From contig JAEELH010000190.1 of assembly GCA_016288825.1 (NCBI GenBank), positions 1 to 36,093 of the forward strand: 36,093 bases of DNA, read 5' to 3'. Positions 1 through 8,824 of this stretch are shown here, one piece after another. The stretch's first letter is position 1, and every line of letters begins with the position of its first letter. The notes beneath the pieces are model-generated. The model searched no databases. It was not told where the DNA came from and saw nothing but the letters and a program-made list of their open reading frames with translations. Origin of the DNA: Lachnospiraceae bacterium (GTDB taxonomy: Bacteria > Bacillota > Clostridia > Lachnospirales > Lachnospiraceae). A program made the position numbers and the translations under genes.

Positions 1-69
1 CGAATAACATTGATAAGATAGTTGGCTTCATTGGTTGATACTTGATCTAAAATGTAAGGAGAGACGGTA

Positions 70-465
70 ATGACAGTACAATTGATCCTGGCGATAGTTT
101 TTATCACGCTGGCACTTGTCTTTTATACAATCGGCGTTTGGTGGGAGCGTAGGAACGGATCCTTGAGAATAGTACATTTTGTTTTCTTTTGCATGGGTCT
201 TGCGTGTGATATTACTGGTACGACGATCATGTCGGTTATGGCAAAAACTGGGAATATAAATGCAGATGGTGGAATGGTAAGTATTCATGGGATCACAGGA
301 GCGATAGCAATAGTGTTGATGTTGCTACATGCTTTATGGGCTTTAATCGTGCTTGTAAGAAAAAGGGACTCTGAAAAACATAACTTTCACAGGTTTAGCA
401 TGTTTGTTTGGGTTATATGGCTTGTACCATATCTTATTGGAATGATAATGGGGATGAAAGGATAG
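70..465 (+). CDS. Small 4-TM membrane protein, HsmA/TIGR03987-like
   Basis: ORF 131 aa, SD-like aaggaga upstream; hydrophobic pattern and motif FYTIGVWWERR...HFVFFCMGLACDITGTTIM resemble the TIGR03987/HsmA family. Confidence 0.6.
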   Translation: MTVQLILAIVFITLALVFYTIGVWWERRNGSLRIVHFVFFCMGLACDITGTTIMSVMAKTGNINADGGMVSIHGITGAIAIVLMLLHALWALIVLVRKRDSEKHNFHRFSMFVWVIWLVPYLIGMIMGMKG

Positions 466-562
466 ATGTGATTCAAAAAGAGATTTCCATACCTGGGATA
501 TTGAAAAGGGAGAGCCTATGCTTTGCATGATGGAAATGCTATCTTAAGGGAAGGGCATTAAT

Positions 563-1120
563 ATGTTAAAACGAGTCATTATCGGACAGGTGCTTCTTAT
601 CATCTGCTGTATCATATACATCCTCTGGTGGTACCGGGGATTTAGGCCGGGATCGACGGTGAGCCGTGTGGGAGGGATCAATGGCATACTTCTATTCCTT
701 ACGATGGCGGTTGGAGTTGCCGGGCTGGCGCTGACACTTATATCGCTTCCAAGATCTGCGGAGCCAATGATAAATCCGATGTATATAATCATCGCCGGGA
801 TCGTAGGGTATGTGGTGTTCCTAATTATAACAAAGATGTGCTTTCAGAGGGCAGTGACTACAGAACTGTTTCTTATCACCGGATGGACGATGCTGGAGGT
901 GGCGGTTGTCAACAGGTTAAACGCAGCGGGAGCCCTTACTATGAATGAGATGATCATTATGCTTGCGGTGATCATGGTAGCATTCATTATCAGCATGATC
1001 CTGTATGTAGCATATTACAGGATGGATGAAATGAAAGCCTTTTATGCCGCAATGGTTCCGCTTGTTACGGAAGGGGCCACGATGGCAGTGCTAGTGGGAA
1101 TGATGATAAAAAAGACATAG
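563..1120 (+). CDS. Hypothetical multi-pass membrane protein
   Basis: ORF 185 aa with about 6 hydrophobic segments; SD-like gggaagg upstream; followed by a terminator. Confidence 0.65.
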   Translation: MLKRVIIGQVLLIICCIIYILWWYRGFRPGSTVSRVGGINGILLFLTMAVGVAGLALTLISLPRSAEPMINPMYIIIAGIVGYVVFLIITKMCFQRAVTTELFLITGWTMLEVAVVNRLNAAGALTMNEMIIMLAVIMVAFIISMILYVAYYRMDEMKAFYAAMVPLVTEGATMAVLVGMMIKKT

Positions 1121-1123
1121 TCT

Positions 1124-1164
1124 GAAAAAACGGCATCTCCGGTAGTTCGGGGATGCCCTTTTTT
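1124..1164. terminator. Bidirectional intrinsic terminator between convergent genes
   Basis: aaaaaacGGCATCTCCggtagttcGGGGATGCCctttttt: 9-bp stem (one G-U) with A-tract and T-tract on opposite sides. Confidence 0.85.
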
Positions 1165-1177
1165 GATGATCAAAGTT

Positions 1178-2140
1178 TTATATTACGTAGAACCAAGCCT
1201 CGTCCTGTTCGAAATCGCCTGTATCAATGAGCTGGCCGTCCTTGCCTTTCATCACAAGCTCCTGATTCTTGATGGTGACTCTGGTCCCCTCGGGAACGGA
1301 AGCAGTGATAAATGCATTGGAGCCGATAACGGAGTTTTTGCCGATAACGGTCTTGCCGCCGAGGATGGATGCTCCGGAGTAGATAGTGACATTGTCTTCG
1401 ATGGTAGGGTGGCGCTTGACTCCGTGAAGGGCCTGACCTGCAGCGGTAGAAAGAGCGCCCAGGGTTACGCCCTGATATACCTTGACATGATCACCGATCT
1501 GGGTGGTAGAACCTATAACCACGCCGGTTCCGTGATCGATGAAAAAGTACCTGCCGATAGTAGCTCCGGGGTGGATATCGATTCCCGTAGCAGAATGCGC
1601 ATACTCTGTCATCATCCTGGGGATGAGGGGCACATTGAGAAGGAAAAGCTCATGTGCCAATCTATTGATGGTGGTAGCCAGCAGACCGGGATAGGAGAGT
1701 ATGATATCGTCCTTGTTGTAGGCTGCCGGGTCTCCATTGTAACTTGCGGTCAGATCCGTGTCCACAAGATCCCTGACATGGGGGATCTTATTGCAGAAGG
1801 TAAGTGCAAGGCAGTATGCCTGCTCCTCCATCTTGACGGGATCTGTATTTTCCGGTGCATCATACTTGAGCACGATGCCTATCTGCTTTGAGAGGTTGTA
1901 AAGCACATCCTCTATAAGTACTGTAAGATTACCCTGAAGGGAATAACTTTTATAAACCTGATCTCTGTAGTAGCCGGGAAAGACTATCCGAAGAAGCTTC
2001 TGGATGATGGTACGGATAGCCTCCTTATCAGGCTGGTTAAAGGGTGTCAGTGTATCGATGTCACGTCCGGATTCGTAGTCGGTCAAAATCGTATTGACCA
2101 GATGGCCGACTTCCTTGGTGCCGCTTTCTCTGCAAGTCAT
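1178..2140 (-). CDS. cysE: Serine O-acetyltransferase (EpsC/CysE-type, hexapeptide repeat)
   Basis: 320 aa; GIDIHPGATIGRYFFIDHGTGVVIGSTTQIGDHVKVYQGVTLGA left-handed beta-helix signature of serine acetyltransferase with long N-terminal helical domain. Confidence 0.9.
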   Translation of the reverse strand: MTCRESGTKEVGHLVNTILTDYESGRDIDTLTPFNQPDKEAIRTIIQKLLRIVFPGYYRDQVYKSYSLQGNLTVLIEDVLYNLSKQIGIVLKYDAPENTDPVKMEEQAYCLALTFCNKIPHVRDLVDTDLTASYNGDPAAYNKDDIILSYPGLLATTINRLAHELFLLNVPLIPRMMTEYAHSATGIDIHPGATIGRYFFIDHGTGVVIGSTTQIGDHVKVYQGVTLGALSTAAGQALHGVKRHPTIEDNVTIYSGASILGGKTVIGKNSVIGSNAFITASVPEGTRVTIKNQELVMKGKDGQLIDTGDFEQDEAWFYVI

Positions 2141-2152
2141 GATAAAAAACTC

Positions 2153-3268
2153 CTAAATAAAAACTGATTCTGTAAAATAAGGCTCAATGCCGTCTGCTGT
2201 CTGGTAAGCGGCATCCTTGACCCAGCCCTTGACGCCGGATTCGGTCTCTATGAAAAGGCTGGTCTTGCCGTCCTTGCAGTAGTATTTGGTAACATCAAGC
2301 TGTGTGCCGGCTTTGAGTTTTATCTTTTTCTTTTTGGCATTCTTTTTGATCGTCTTAAGATCGGGTGTCGTATAGACATACATGGGATGCTTCAAAGTAT
2401 GAGACCAGTCCTCCATATTGTAGTAGGGAGTACCGTCCTCAAGATACTGAACATGTATGCTGGCGGAAATATCATAGGTACCGTTGGTCTTGGCCTTGAG
2501 TGTGCCTTTTTTCTTATTGACAGTAACCATCTGAAGCTTGCCGTTTTTGTTGGCAGTATCGATGCAACCAAAATCAATGGTGCATCTCCACTGTCCCAGG
2601 CCTGTGCCGGTTCCGAAGAAAACGTCCATGCTAAGATGATTGCCGGATACTTCGGGGGCCTTAGTGCTGTATGCGGTACAGTAGTCTATGTCGTCCTCAT
2701 CAGTCATGGTGAAAAGCTCACGAAGCCAAGCGGACTTTACCAGTGCGAACTTGCCGGTAGCAGGCTTGTACTGATAGAAGCGGGGATCCGTCATATCACT
2801 GTCATCAAGCAGATTAAAGAATAAAAAGACACTGCCGTTTTCCAGCCGGATAAGGCGAAGTGAATTGGTGTCGCGGACAAAATTCTTTTTAGCTTTGGTA
2901 GAAGCAGCGTCATACTCAGCCTTGTCGGCCGTGACAGATTCCTCGTCATCAAAGTAAAAATACATGGGATTTTTGTCGGCCAGAGTCTGGGTGGCTGTCT
3001 TGCCGGTATCGGAAGCCTTGAAAGTCACCTCTATATCTGTATATTGTCCGTCTCCATCCTCGGATCCAACGGGTTTGAAACTAAAAATGTCATTTTTACC
3101 GTCGCCGGTCACGTCGATCTTGGCCGTCTTGTTGTATGAAGTGTAAGCAAAAAGCGGCTTATTGACTGTGGTATATATCTTGGCAGATGCAACGGGTGCG
3201 TTAAAATTAGCACATCCCAGTGCCAATACTCCTGTAAGGATAATTGATGTCAGTTTTTTCTTGTTCAT
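2153..3268 (-). CDS. Secreted protein, putative SH3-like C-terminus
   Basis: 371 aa; signal peptide MNKKKLTSIILTGVLALGCANFNAPVASA; DVTGDGKNDIFSF repeat-like motif; C-terminal KLKAGTQLDVTKYYCKDGKTSLFIETESGVKGWVKD resembles bacterial SH3; ggaggt SD. Confidence 0.7.
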   Translation of the reverse strand: MNKKKLTSIILTGVLALGCANFNAPVASAKIYTTVNKPLFAYTSYNKTAKIDVTGDGKNDIFSFKPVGSEDGDGQYTDIEVTFKASDTGKTATQTLADKNPMYFYFDDEESVTADKAEYDAASTKAKKNFVRDTNSLRLIRLENGSVFLFFNLLDDSDMTDPRFYQYKPATGKFALVKSAWLRELFTMTDEDDIDYCTAYSTKAPEVSGNHLSMDVFFGTGTGLGQWRCTIDFGCIDTANKNGKLQMVTVNKKKGTLKAKTNGTYDISASIHVQYLEDGTPYYNMEDWSHTLKHPMYVYTTPDLKTIKKNAKKKKIKLKAGTQLDVTKYYCKDGKTSLFIETESGVKGWVKDAAYQTADGIEPYFTESVFI

Positions 3269-3365
3269 AGTATACCTCCGTGTATAACCATCTAAGGAAA
3301 GGCTTTGATAAGCGTTTCTTAAGGTTTAATATACCATTTTACGTAGGGATTTACCACAGTTTTTG

Positions 3366-3394
3366 TTGGAAAAGTGCTATAAATAGGATATAAT
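3366..3394 (+). promoter_or_regulatory. Sigma-A-type promoter for the 3402 operon
   Basis: TTGGAA-17 bp-TATAAT; -10 ends at 3394, 7 nt before ATG 3402. Confidence 0.6.
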
Positions 3395-3401
3395 TGGGTC
3401 T

Positions 3402-4694
3402 ATGGATATAAAAATGAGCAAAGTCCTTACGGGGCCGGCACCTTCGGTTTTTAATCTGGAGAGCTGTAATCTGAGCGGATTATCACTTCGGGAAGCCAAG
3501 CGGGAGATAGATCGCAGGCTTCTTGAGGGAGAGTGCGCCTTTCCGGCGGATCTGGCTCGGGGCGATACGGTTTTCCATAGGGTTATGAGAGAGTATGCCG
3601 GTCGTAGTGCGGATATCCTCAGCGGTGGTTATTCGGAGTCTCCGGTTGCTATCTTTGGAGACGGTGAGAAGGCCCGGGAGCTTGCAGAGGGACTTCGGAA
3701 AAGACATGTCTGCTGTGATGTATATCCGATTTCGGACTTAGAACCATCTGAGGATGGACCCAGGACTCAGGGAGATGTACTCAGGATCGGCAAGTGCACA
3801 TACCGCATGGCCGTGATCATGGAGCAGGATGCGACCGCCCGCAGTTTTGAGGTATTTGATACACTTCCGCTTCCGGAGACCTTCACTCATATGGGTGAAA
3901 AGCTTCATGTGCTGGAGTTTCAAATATACAGGGTGCCGGAGGAGAGGCTTTCGGATACGGAGTCCGAGGCGCAGAGTATCGTTTCGGACCTTATTGGCAA
4001 AAAGCTTCATGAGTGTATAGTAACTCCGGATTCGGACTACCTTAGATATTATCACTATGAGCTTTCAGGGGCGTCTGTTTACTTTGTTTGTAATCAGGGC
4101 ACCAAGGAGTTTAGGGGAAGGCTGATCATCGAGCATCCTATGCGCAATGCAGCCAATTCCCATCACGAAAAAAATGTCCGTCGTCTTTCTCTTAACACCA
4201 AGGCTATGGCGCCGGGGGTGGCATATACCTTTGATTCCTGGTCGGGGATCGTTGACAGGGCGGATTACATGGACGGTTCTTTTTCCATGACACTGGAGCC
4301 GGGCAAGAGCATCTTTCTTATTTTAGACAGGACTATTTCAAGTCTTGATGAGATAGGCAGGGCGCTGCCCAAGGATTATCTGGATCTTTTCCATTGCAGG
4401 GTCGTTCGCATGGAAGAGGACTGGAGTGCTGCGGAGGATGGCGGATCCGGTGCCAGCAGAGCTGTTTTTGAAGCAGAGAATAACAAGAGATACTTCCTGG
4501 AGATTGCCGATGCAGATGGCGGAGTGGAGTGCTTTGTCAACGGCGAGAGTATGGGAGTTCAGATATTACCGGCTTTTTGGTTTGATCTTAAAAAAGGAGT
4601 TAAGCCCGGACGCAACGAGCTGCTGATCGAAGTCATGTCAGAAGGCGGTAGCGGCAAGACGAGAGGCATCCGGCTTATAGAGTTTGGCGTATGA
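3402..4694 (+). CDS. Hypothetical protein; C-terminal beta-sandwich resembling glycoside hydrolase (GH2/GH106-like) tail domains
   Basis: 430 aa; C-term RYFLEIADADGGVECFVNGESMGVQILPAFWFDLKKGVKPGRNELLIEV matches the usual galactose-binding-like sugar-binding-domain pattern; no catalytic barrel visible. Confidence 0.55.
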   Translation: MDIKMSKVLTGPAPSVFNLESCNLSGLSLREAKREIDRRLLEGECAFPADLARGDTVFHRVMREYAGRSADILSGGYSESPVAIFGDGEKARELAEGLRKRHVCCDVYPISDLEPSEDGPRTQGDVLRIGKCTYRMAVIMEQDATARSFEVFDTLPLPETFTHMGEKLHVLEFQIYRVPEERLSDTESEAQSIVSDLIGKKLHECIVTPDSDYLRYYHYELSGASVYFVCNQGTKEFRGRLIIEHPMRNAANSHHEKNVRRLSLNTKAMAPGVAYTFDSWSGIVDRADYMDGSFSMTLEPGKSIFLILDRTISSLDEIGRALPKDYLDLFHCRVVRMEEDWSAAEDGGSGASRAVFEAENNKRYFLEIADADGGVECFVNGESMGVQILPAFWFDLKKGVKPGRNELLIEVMSEGGSGKTRGIRLIEFGV

Positions 4695-6637
4695 TAGAAG
4701 ATTATCTCAGGGCAAAAAGGATCGGAGACAGACAGGTGTCCAAGTCTCGTGGGCGTGGTGAGTATCCTTATCTCCCCGCGCTTGATGACATGGTTTCGCC
4801 TGCTGATATCGCATATGAGGAGCACGTGGGACTTTTGGAGATACCCACGGACCAGATTGTCGGGACCAAGACCTCCGGCAGGAGCAATGCTTTTTCCAGG
4901 GATTTCATGCCTGTACTGGAACCGGACAGTGAGTTTGCAACCAAGTGGTCGTCTCTTTATGATTCCCAGCTTCAGGAGGGTATCAGGGACGCTATCAAGG
5001 TCTATGAGTACCGCAGGCGCTTTTATGTCCAGGAGGGCAACAAGCGTGTCTCCATTACCAAGTATGTGGATGTATCCAGTATTTTGGGAGACGTTACCAG
5101 GGTTGTTCCCAAGTGGTCTGATGATCTTGACACCAGGATTTACTACGAGTTCCTGAAGTTCTACAGGGTCTGTCCTTTTTATGAGATCGCATTTACTCAG
5201 GAGGGTGGCTACGAGCGTCTGGCCGAGGTGATGGGTGAGAATCTTGAACAGACCTGGCACGAGGAGTCGGTAGAACTTTTGAGAAGTGCCTTCAGATCAT
5301 TTGAGAGAGTGTATTTTTCATGCCATGGTGATAAGCTTTCCATTACGGCGGGAGATGCTTTTCTGATCTATACCCAGGTATATGATGTCCCTTCCATCAT
5401 AGGTATGGACGAGGGACTCATGATCAAGCACATGGGCAAGCTTTGGACGGAATTTTTGGTTGCTGATACCGATGACAAGATCTCTTTGGTAGAGACTCCC
5501 GATGCCGGCAAAAAGGATACGGGTATCCTGGGCACGGGCTTTGGAAAAAGGACCAGAAATTATACGGCGGACAAGCCTCTTAAGATAGGCTTTATTTTCG
5601 ATAAAACACCTGATACATCAGCATGGAATTATTCTCATGAGCTGGGACGTAATCACCTGGCAGATTGTTTTGAGGGCAGAGTAAGTACGAAAGCGTACTA
5701 CTCCTGTGCTACGGATGAGGATGTCAGGCGTGCGGTTGATGATGCGGCTTCTGAGGGCTGCGAGGTTGTGTTCACGATATCACCCTCGCAGATGCCTGAG
5801 ACTCTTCGGAGTGCTCTGCATTTCCCAGATATCAGGTTTATGAACTGCTCCATCAATCTGTCACACACCAGTGTCAGGACCTACTACGGCAAGATGTTTG
5901 AGGCAAAGTATCTGATGGGCGCTCTGGCGGCAACAGCGGCGGAGAATCATCGCATCGGATATCTGGAGGGATACCCGCTTTACGGTTCCATTGCCAATAT
6001 CAATGCTTTTGCGGTAGGTGCAGCCATGGTGGACCCTAAGGCAGAGATCTATCTTTCCTGGTCAAGTCTTAAGATGGGAGAGTGGTGGCAGGAACAGATC
6101 ATCAAGGAGGGGATCAAGGTATTCTCCGGTCAGGATCTCATCGCACCGTCACAGACCTCCATGGAGCATCGTGAGTATGGCGTTTATATCCGTGAGGATG
6201 ACGGCAGTACAGTTAATCTTGCGACTCCGGTTTGGGACTGGGGACGCTACTACGAGCTTATAGTAAAGACCATTTTTGACGGAAGCTATGATCACCAGCC
6301 GGTGGATAAGACACGGGCACTCAATTACTGGTGGGGGATGGGTTCCGGAGTTATAGATGTTATAATGTCACAAAAGCTTTCCTATCAGACACGCAAGATG
6401 ATTACCGCCCTGCGTCACGGGATAGTCTGCGGTAACATACACCCCTTTGACGGTGAGTTGCGTTCAACCACAGATATCATACAGGGGCCGGATGGCGGAC
6501 GACTTTCCAATGATGCGATCATCCGTATGGATTGGCTTTGCGACAACGTTATAGGCGAGATACCCAGGATGGATGAGATCCGCGATGAGGCAAGATCCTC
6601 CATAGAGGTCAGCGGTGTTGTGGAGGACAAGAAATGA
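4691..6637 (+). CDS. ParB-like N-terminal domain fused to BMP/Med-family (PnrA-like) periplasmic-binding-fold domain, no signal peptide
   Basis: 648 aa; N-part LEIPTDQIVGTKTSGRSNAF...LQEGIRDAIKVYEYRRRFYVQEGNKRVSITKY (ParB-like GxRR-type box); C-part KIGFIFDKTPDTSAWNYSHELGRNHL...YYGKMFEAKYLMGALAA (BMP signature); ATGA overlap with upstream gene. Confidence 0.75.
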   Translation: MIEDYLRAKRIGDRQVSKSRGRGEYPYLPALDDMVSPADIAYEEHVGLLEIPTDQIVGTKTSGRSNAFSRDFMPVLEPDSEFATKWSSLYDSQLQEGIRDAIKVYEYRRRFYVQEGNKRVSITKYVDVSSILGDVTRVVPKWSDDLDTRIYYEFLKFYRVCPFYEIAFTQEGGYERLAEVMGENLEQTWHEESVELLRSAFRSFERVYFSCHGDKLSITAGDAFLIYTQVYDVPSIIGMDEGLMIKHMGKLWTEFLVADTDDKISLVETPDAGKKDTGILGTGFGKRTRNYTADKPLKIGFIFDKTPDTSAWNYSHELGRNHLADCFEGRVSTKAYYSCATDEDVRRAVDDAASEGCEVVFTISPSQMPETLRSALHFPDIRFMNCSINLSHTSVRTYYGKMFEAKYLMGALAATAAENHRIGYLEGYPLYGSIANINAFAVGAAMVDPKAEIYLSWSSLKMGEWWQEQIIKEGIKVFSGQDLIAPSQTSMEHREYGVYIREDDGSTVNLATPVWDWGRYYELIVKTIFDGSYDHQPVDKTRALNYWWGMGSGVIDVIMSQKLSYQTRKMITALRHGIVCGNIHPFDGELRSTTDIIQGPDGGRLSNDAIIRMDWLCDNVIGEIPRMDEIRDEARSSIEVSGVVEDKK

Positions 6638-7308
6638 AGATCCTTGTTCTGGCCGATGTAGAGAACAGGGGACTATGGGATTTTTACGAAAAGTCTAAGA
6701 CAGAGGATATCGATCTGATCATATCCTGCGGAGATCTGAATCCGGACTACCTGCAGTTCCTTGTTACCATGACGTCATTGCCCCTTCTGTATGTCAGGGG
6801 CAATCATGATAAAAAATATGATCATAATCCGCCGCTTGGGTGTATACCGATAGATGATACCATATATAATTTCCGGGGGCTTCGTATTCTGGGCCTGGGC
6901 GGAAGTATGCGTTATCATGATGGTACGGATATGTATACCGAGTCCGAAATGCGACATAGGATCAGCAAGCTTCGTAAGCGCATGATGATGACAGGCGGCT
7001 TCGATCTGCTGGTGACTCATGCTCCTGCAGCGGGATACGGTGATATGGAGGATCTGCCACACAGGGGTTTTCAGTGCTTCAATACTCTGATAGAAAAGTG
7101 GCGTCCGAAATATATGGTACATGGACATGTTCATAAGGAGTACGGGCATTTTGTCCGAAGTCGGACTCACGAGACAGGGTGCAGCATTATCAATGCTTAT
7201 GACGCTTATGTTTTGGAGGTTTCGGATGATGAGCATCCGCCCTATGGCAAGACGGGCTCACCGCTTTATGATATGTATATTTCTATAACCGGGAAGGGAA
7301 GGCAATGA
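6634..7308 (+). CDS. Calcineurin-like metallophosphoesterase
   Basis: 224 aa; ILVLADVENRG...IISCGDL...YVRGNHD...LLVTHAP...VHGHVHKEYG metallophosphoesterase motifs; ATGA overlap with upstream gene. Confidence 0.85.
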   Translation: MKILVLADVENRGLWDFYEKSKTEDIDLIISCGDLNPDYLQFLVTMTSLPLLYVRGNHDKKYDHNPPLGCIPIDDTIYNFRGLRILGLGGSMRYHDGTDMYTESEMRHRISKLRKRMMMTGGFDLLVTHAPAAGYGDMEDLPHRGFQCFNTLIEKWRPKYMVHGHVHKEYGHFVRSRTHETGCSIINAYDAYVLEVSDDEHPPYGKTGSPLYDMYISITGKGRQ

Positions 7309-7658
7309 GTTCTGACAACAAAGAGAAGCAGTATGAACTGCTCCGCAGATGGATAAGCCGGGATGAGAGGGCCGGTACTAAGGACGCAGTTCGTTATCAT
7401 AGAATGAAAAAAGAGGCTGATCGTGCCGGTGGAGGAGAGATCCTGAGACTGTATCTATGGTGGTATTTTGACAGGATGACAGGCGTAGACGGCAGCAGTT
7501 TTTTTGAAAGCGAGGCCGGAGAACGGTGCATGGCCCTTATCAGGGGAGATGTTTCCGAGGACAGATTGACGGGCTGGGTGCCCTATGTTATCGTTACGAT
7601 CCTTGTTGTTTTGACAGGTGTACTTATCTTCCTCAATATATATACCGGGAGGCTCTGA
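7305..7658 (+). CDS. Small protein with a single C-terminal TM (tail-anchored-like)
   Basis: 117 aa; charged N-terminus, C-term WVPYVIVTILVVLTGVLIFLNIYTGRL; ATGA overlap with upstream gene. Confidence 0.65.
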   Translation: MSSDNKEKQYELLRRWISRDERAGTKDAVRYHRMKKEADRAGGGEILRLYLWWYFDRMTGVDGSSFFESEAGERCMALIRGDVSEDRLTGWVPYVIVTILVVLTGVLIFLNIYTGRL

Positions 7659-7663
7659 TATAT

Positions 7664-7927
7664 ATGAATTCAAGCGAAGAGATGACGATGTCCGTTTCGC
7701 CTATATGCAGGGGTGAGGACGGAAAAAAGTACGCCTATGTTTCCTTCGAGGCAAAAGGACGAAGGGCTGAGGGAGTTATCCCGGCCTGCCGCATAAAATC
7801 TGCGGATCGGTTTACTCCGGAGGAGATAGATGCACTTGAGGTTTATATGCGTGAGAATCTGCCTACATTGAAAAAGATGGCGGCGCAGATCAACGTGATG
7901 GATGCGTTCCTTAACAACAATAACTAA
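7664..7927 (+). CDS. Small hypothetical protein (87 aa)
   Basis: Start reassigned from 7526 to ATG 7664 (MNSSEEMTMSVSPICRGEDGKKYAYVSF...), with gggagg SD; avoids the long overlap with the upstream gene. Confidence 0.65.
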   Translation: MNSSEEMTMSVSPICRGEDGKKYAYVSFEAKGRRAEGVIPACRIKSADRFTPEEIDALEVYMRENLPTLKKMAAQINVMDAFLNNNN

Positions 7928-7942
7928 TATGAGGTGATCAAA

Positions 7943-8779
7943 TTGAAGTTTTTTACAACATCCATGGTAGCACTGGTTTTAGCCTTTCTTTTGGCAATGG
8001 TAGTCAACCTTCCATTCCTGAGGAGAGACAGTATTTCCCATAAGGGTTCCGGCAAGGGAATGATAGCCGTAAGGGTTATCCTTATATTTGTCATTTTCTT
8101 TGTTGCCGGCGGCTTTATCTATTTCAATATTTACTATCATGCTGGAGAGACTGCCGAGGAGGCCATGAAGGGCAGCGAGACAGTCAAGGTTGTTGAGGTG
8201 GCTCACGGCAGGATGTTTGACGGACCGGGAGAGGACACGGCACTTGTTTTCTATCCCGGAGCCAAGGTTGATGCCCCGGCATATGCACCTCTTATGATGG
8301 CTCTTGCTGAGAGAGGAATAGATGTATTCCTGCCTGATATGCCGATCCGCATGGCTATGTTCGGAAGAGGATTTGCCGCAGATTATGTTGACGCTTATGA
8401 TTATGATACCTGGATCATGGGTGGCCATTCTCTTGGCGGCGCTATGGCCAGCTTTTTTGCTACAACCCGTCCTGACAAGATCGACGGAATATTGATGCTG
8501 GCGTCATATCCCTCAAAACCCATTTTGGAAGATCAGGTTTTGTATTCTGTTCTCGGAACCAGTGACGGTATCATTAACTGGAAGCTTTACGAGGAAGATA
8601 AGAAAAACTGGCCCAAGGAAGCTAAAGAGATCAAGATAGAGGGCGGCAACCATTCCGGATTCGGTGATTACGGTCTCCAGCAGGGCGACAATGAAGCGGC
8701 TATCTCCAATGAGGTCCAGTGGAGCGCTACGGTCAAGGCAGCACTCCAGATGCAGGCGGAGATAAAAGCAAAGAAGTGA
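7943..8779 (+). CDS. Membrane-anchored alpha/beta hydrolase
   Basis: TTG start at 7943 preceded by gaggtgat SD (ORF track start 7934 GTG lies within the SD); two N-terminal hydrophobic segments; nucleophile elbow GGHSLGG; GGNHSGFGDYG near the C-terminus. Confidence 0.75.
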   Translation: MKFFTTSMVALVLAFLLAMVVNLPFLRRDSISHKGSGKGMIAVRVILIFVIFFVAGGFIYFNIYYHAGETAEEAMKGSETVKVVEVAHGRMFDGPGEDTALVFYPGAKVDAPAYAPLMMALAERGIDVFLPDMPIRMAMFGRGFAADYVDAYDYDTWIMGGHSLGGAMASFFATTRPDKIDGILMLASYPSKPILEDQVLYSVLGTSDGIINWKLYEEDKKNWPKEAKEIKIEGGNHSGFGDYGLQQGDNEAAISNEVQWSATVKAALQMQAEIKAKK

Positions 8780-8824
8780 CCGGATGTATAGATATATGGT
8801 TATAAGGGTATGAAAGGAAATATC

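Noticed and set aside
1163-1891. 242-aa + strand ORF antisense to cysE
   Set aside because: Fully antisense to a clear serine acetyltransferase; cysteine/serine-rich improbable composition and no family resemblance.
4559-5260. 233-aa minus-strand ORF
   Set aside because: Antisense to the 3402/4691 genes, which have much better coding evidence.
7526-7663. N-terminal extension of the 87-aa ORF (track start 7526)
   Set aside because: Overlaps the upstream gene by over 130 nt and lacks an SD; ATG 7664 has a suitable SD.
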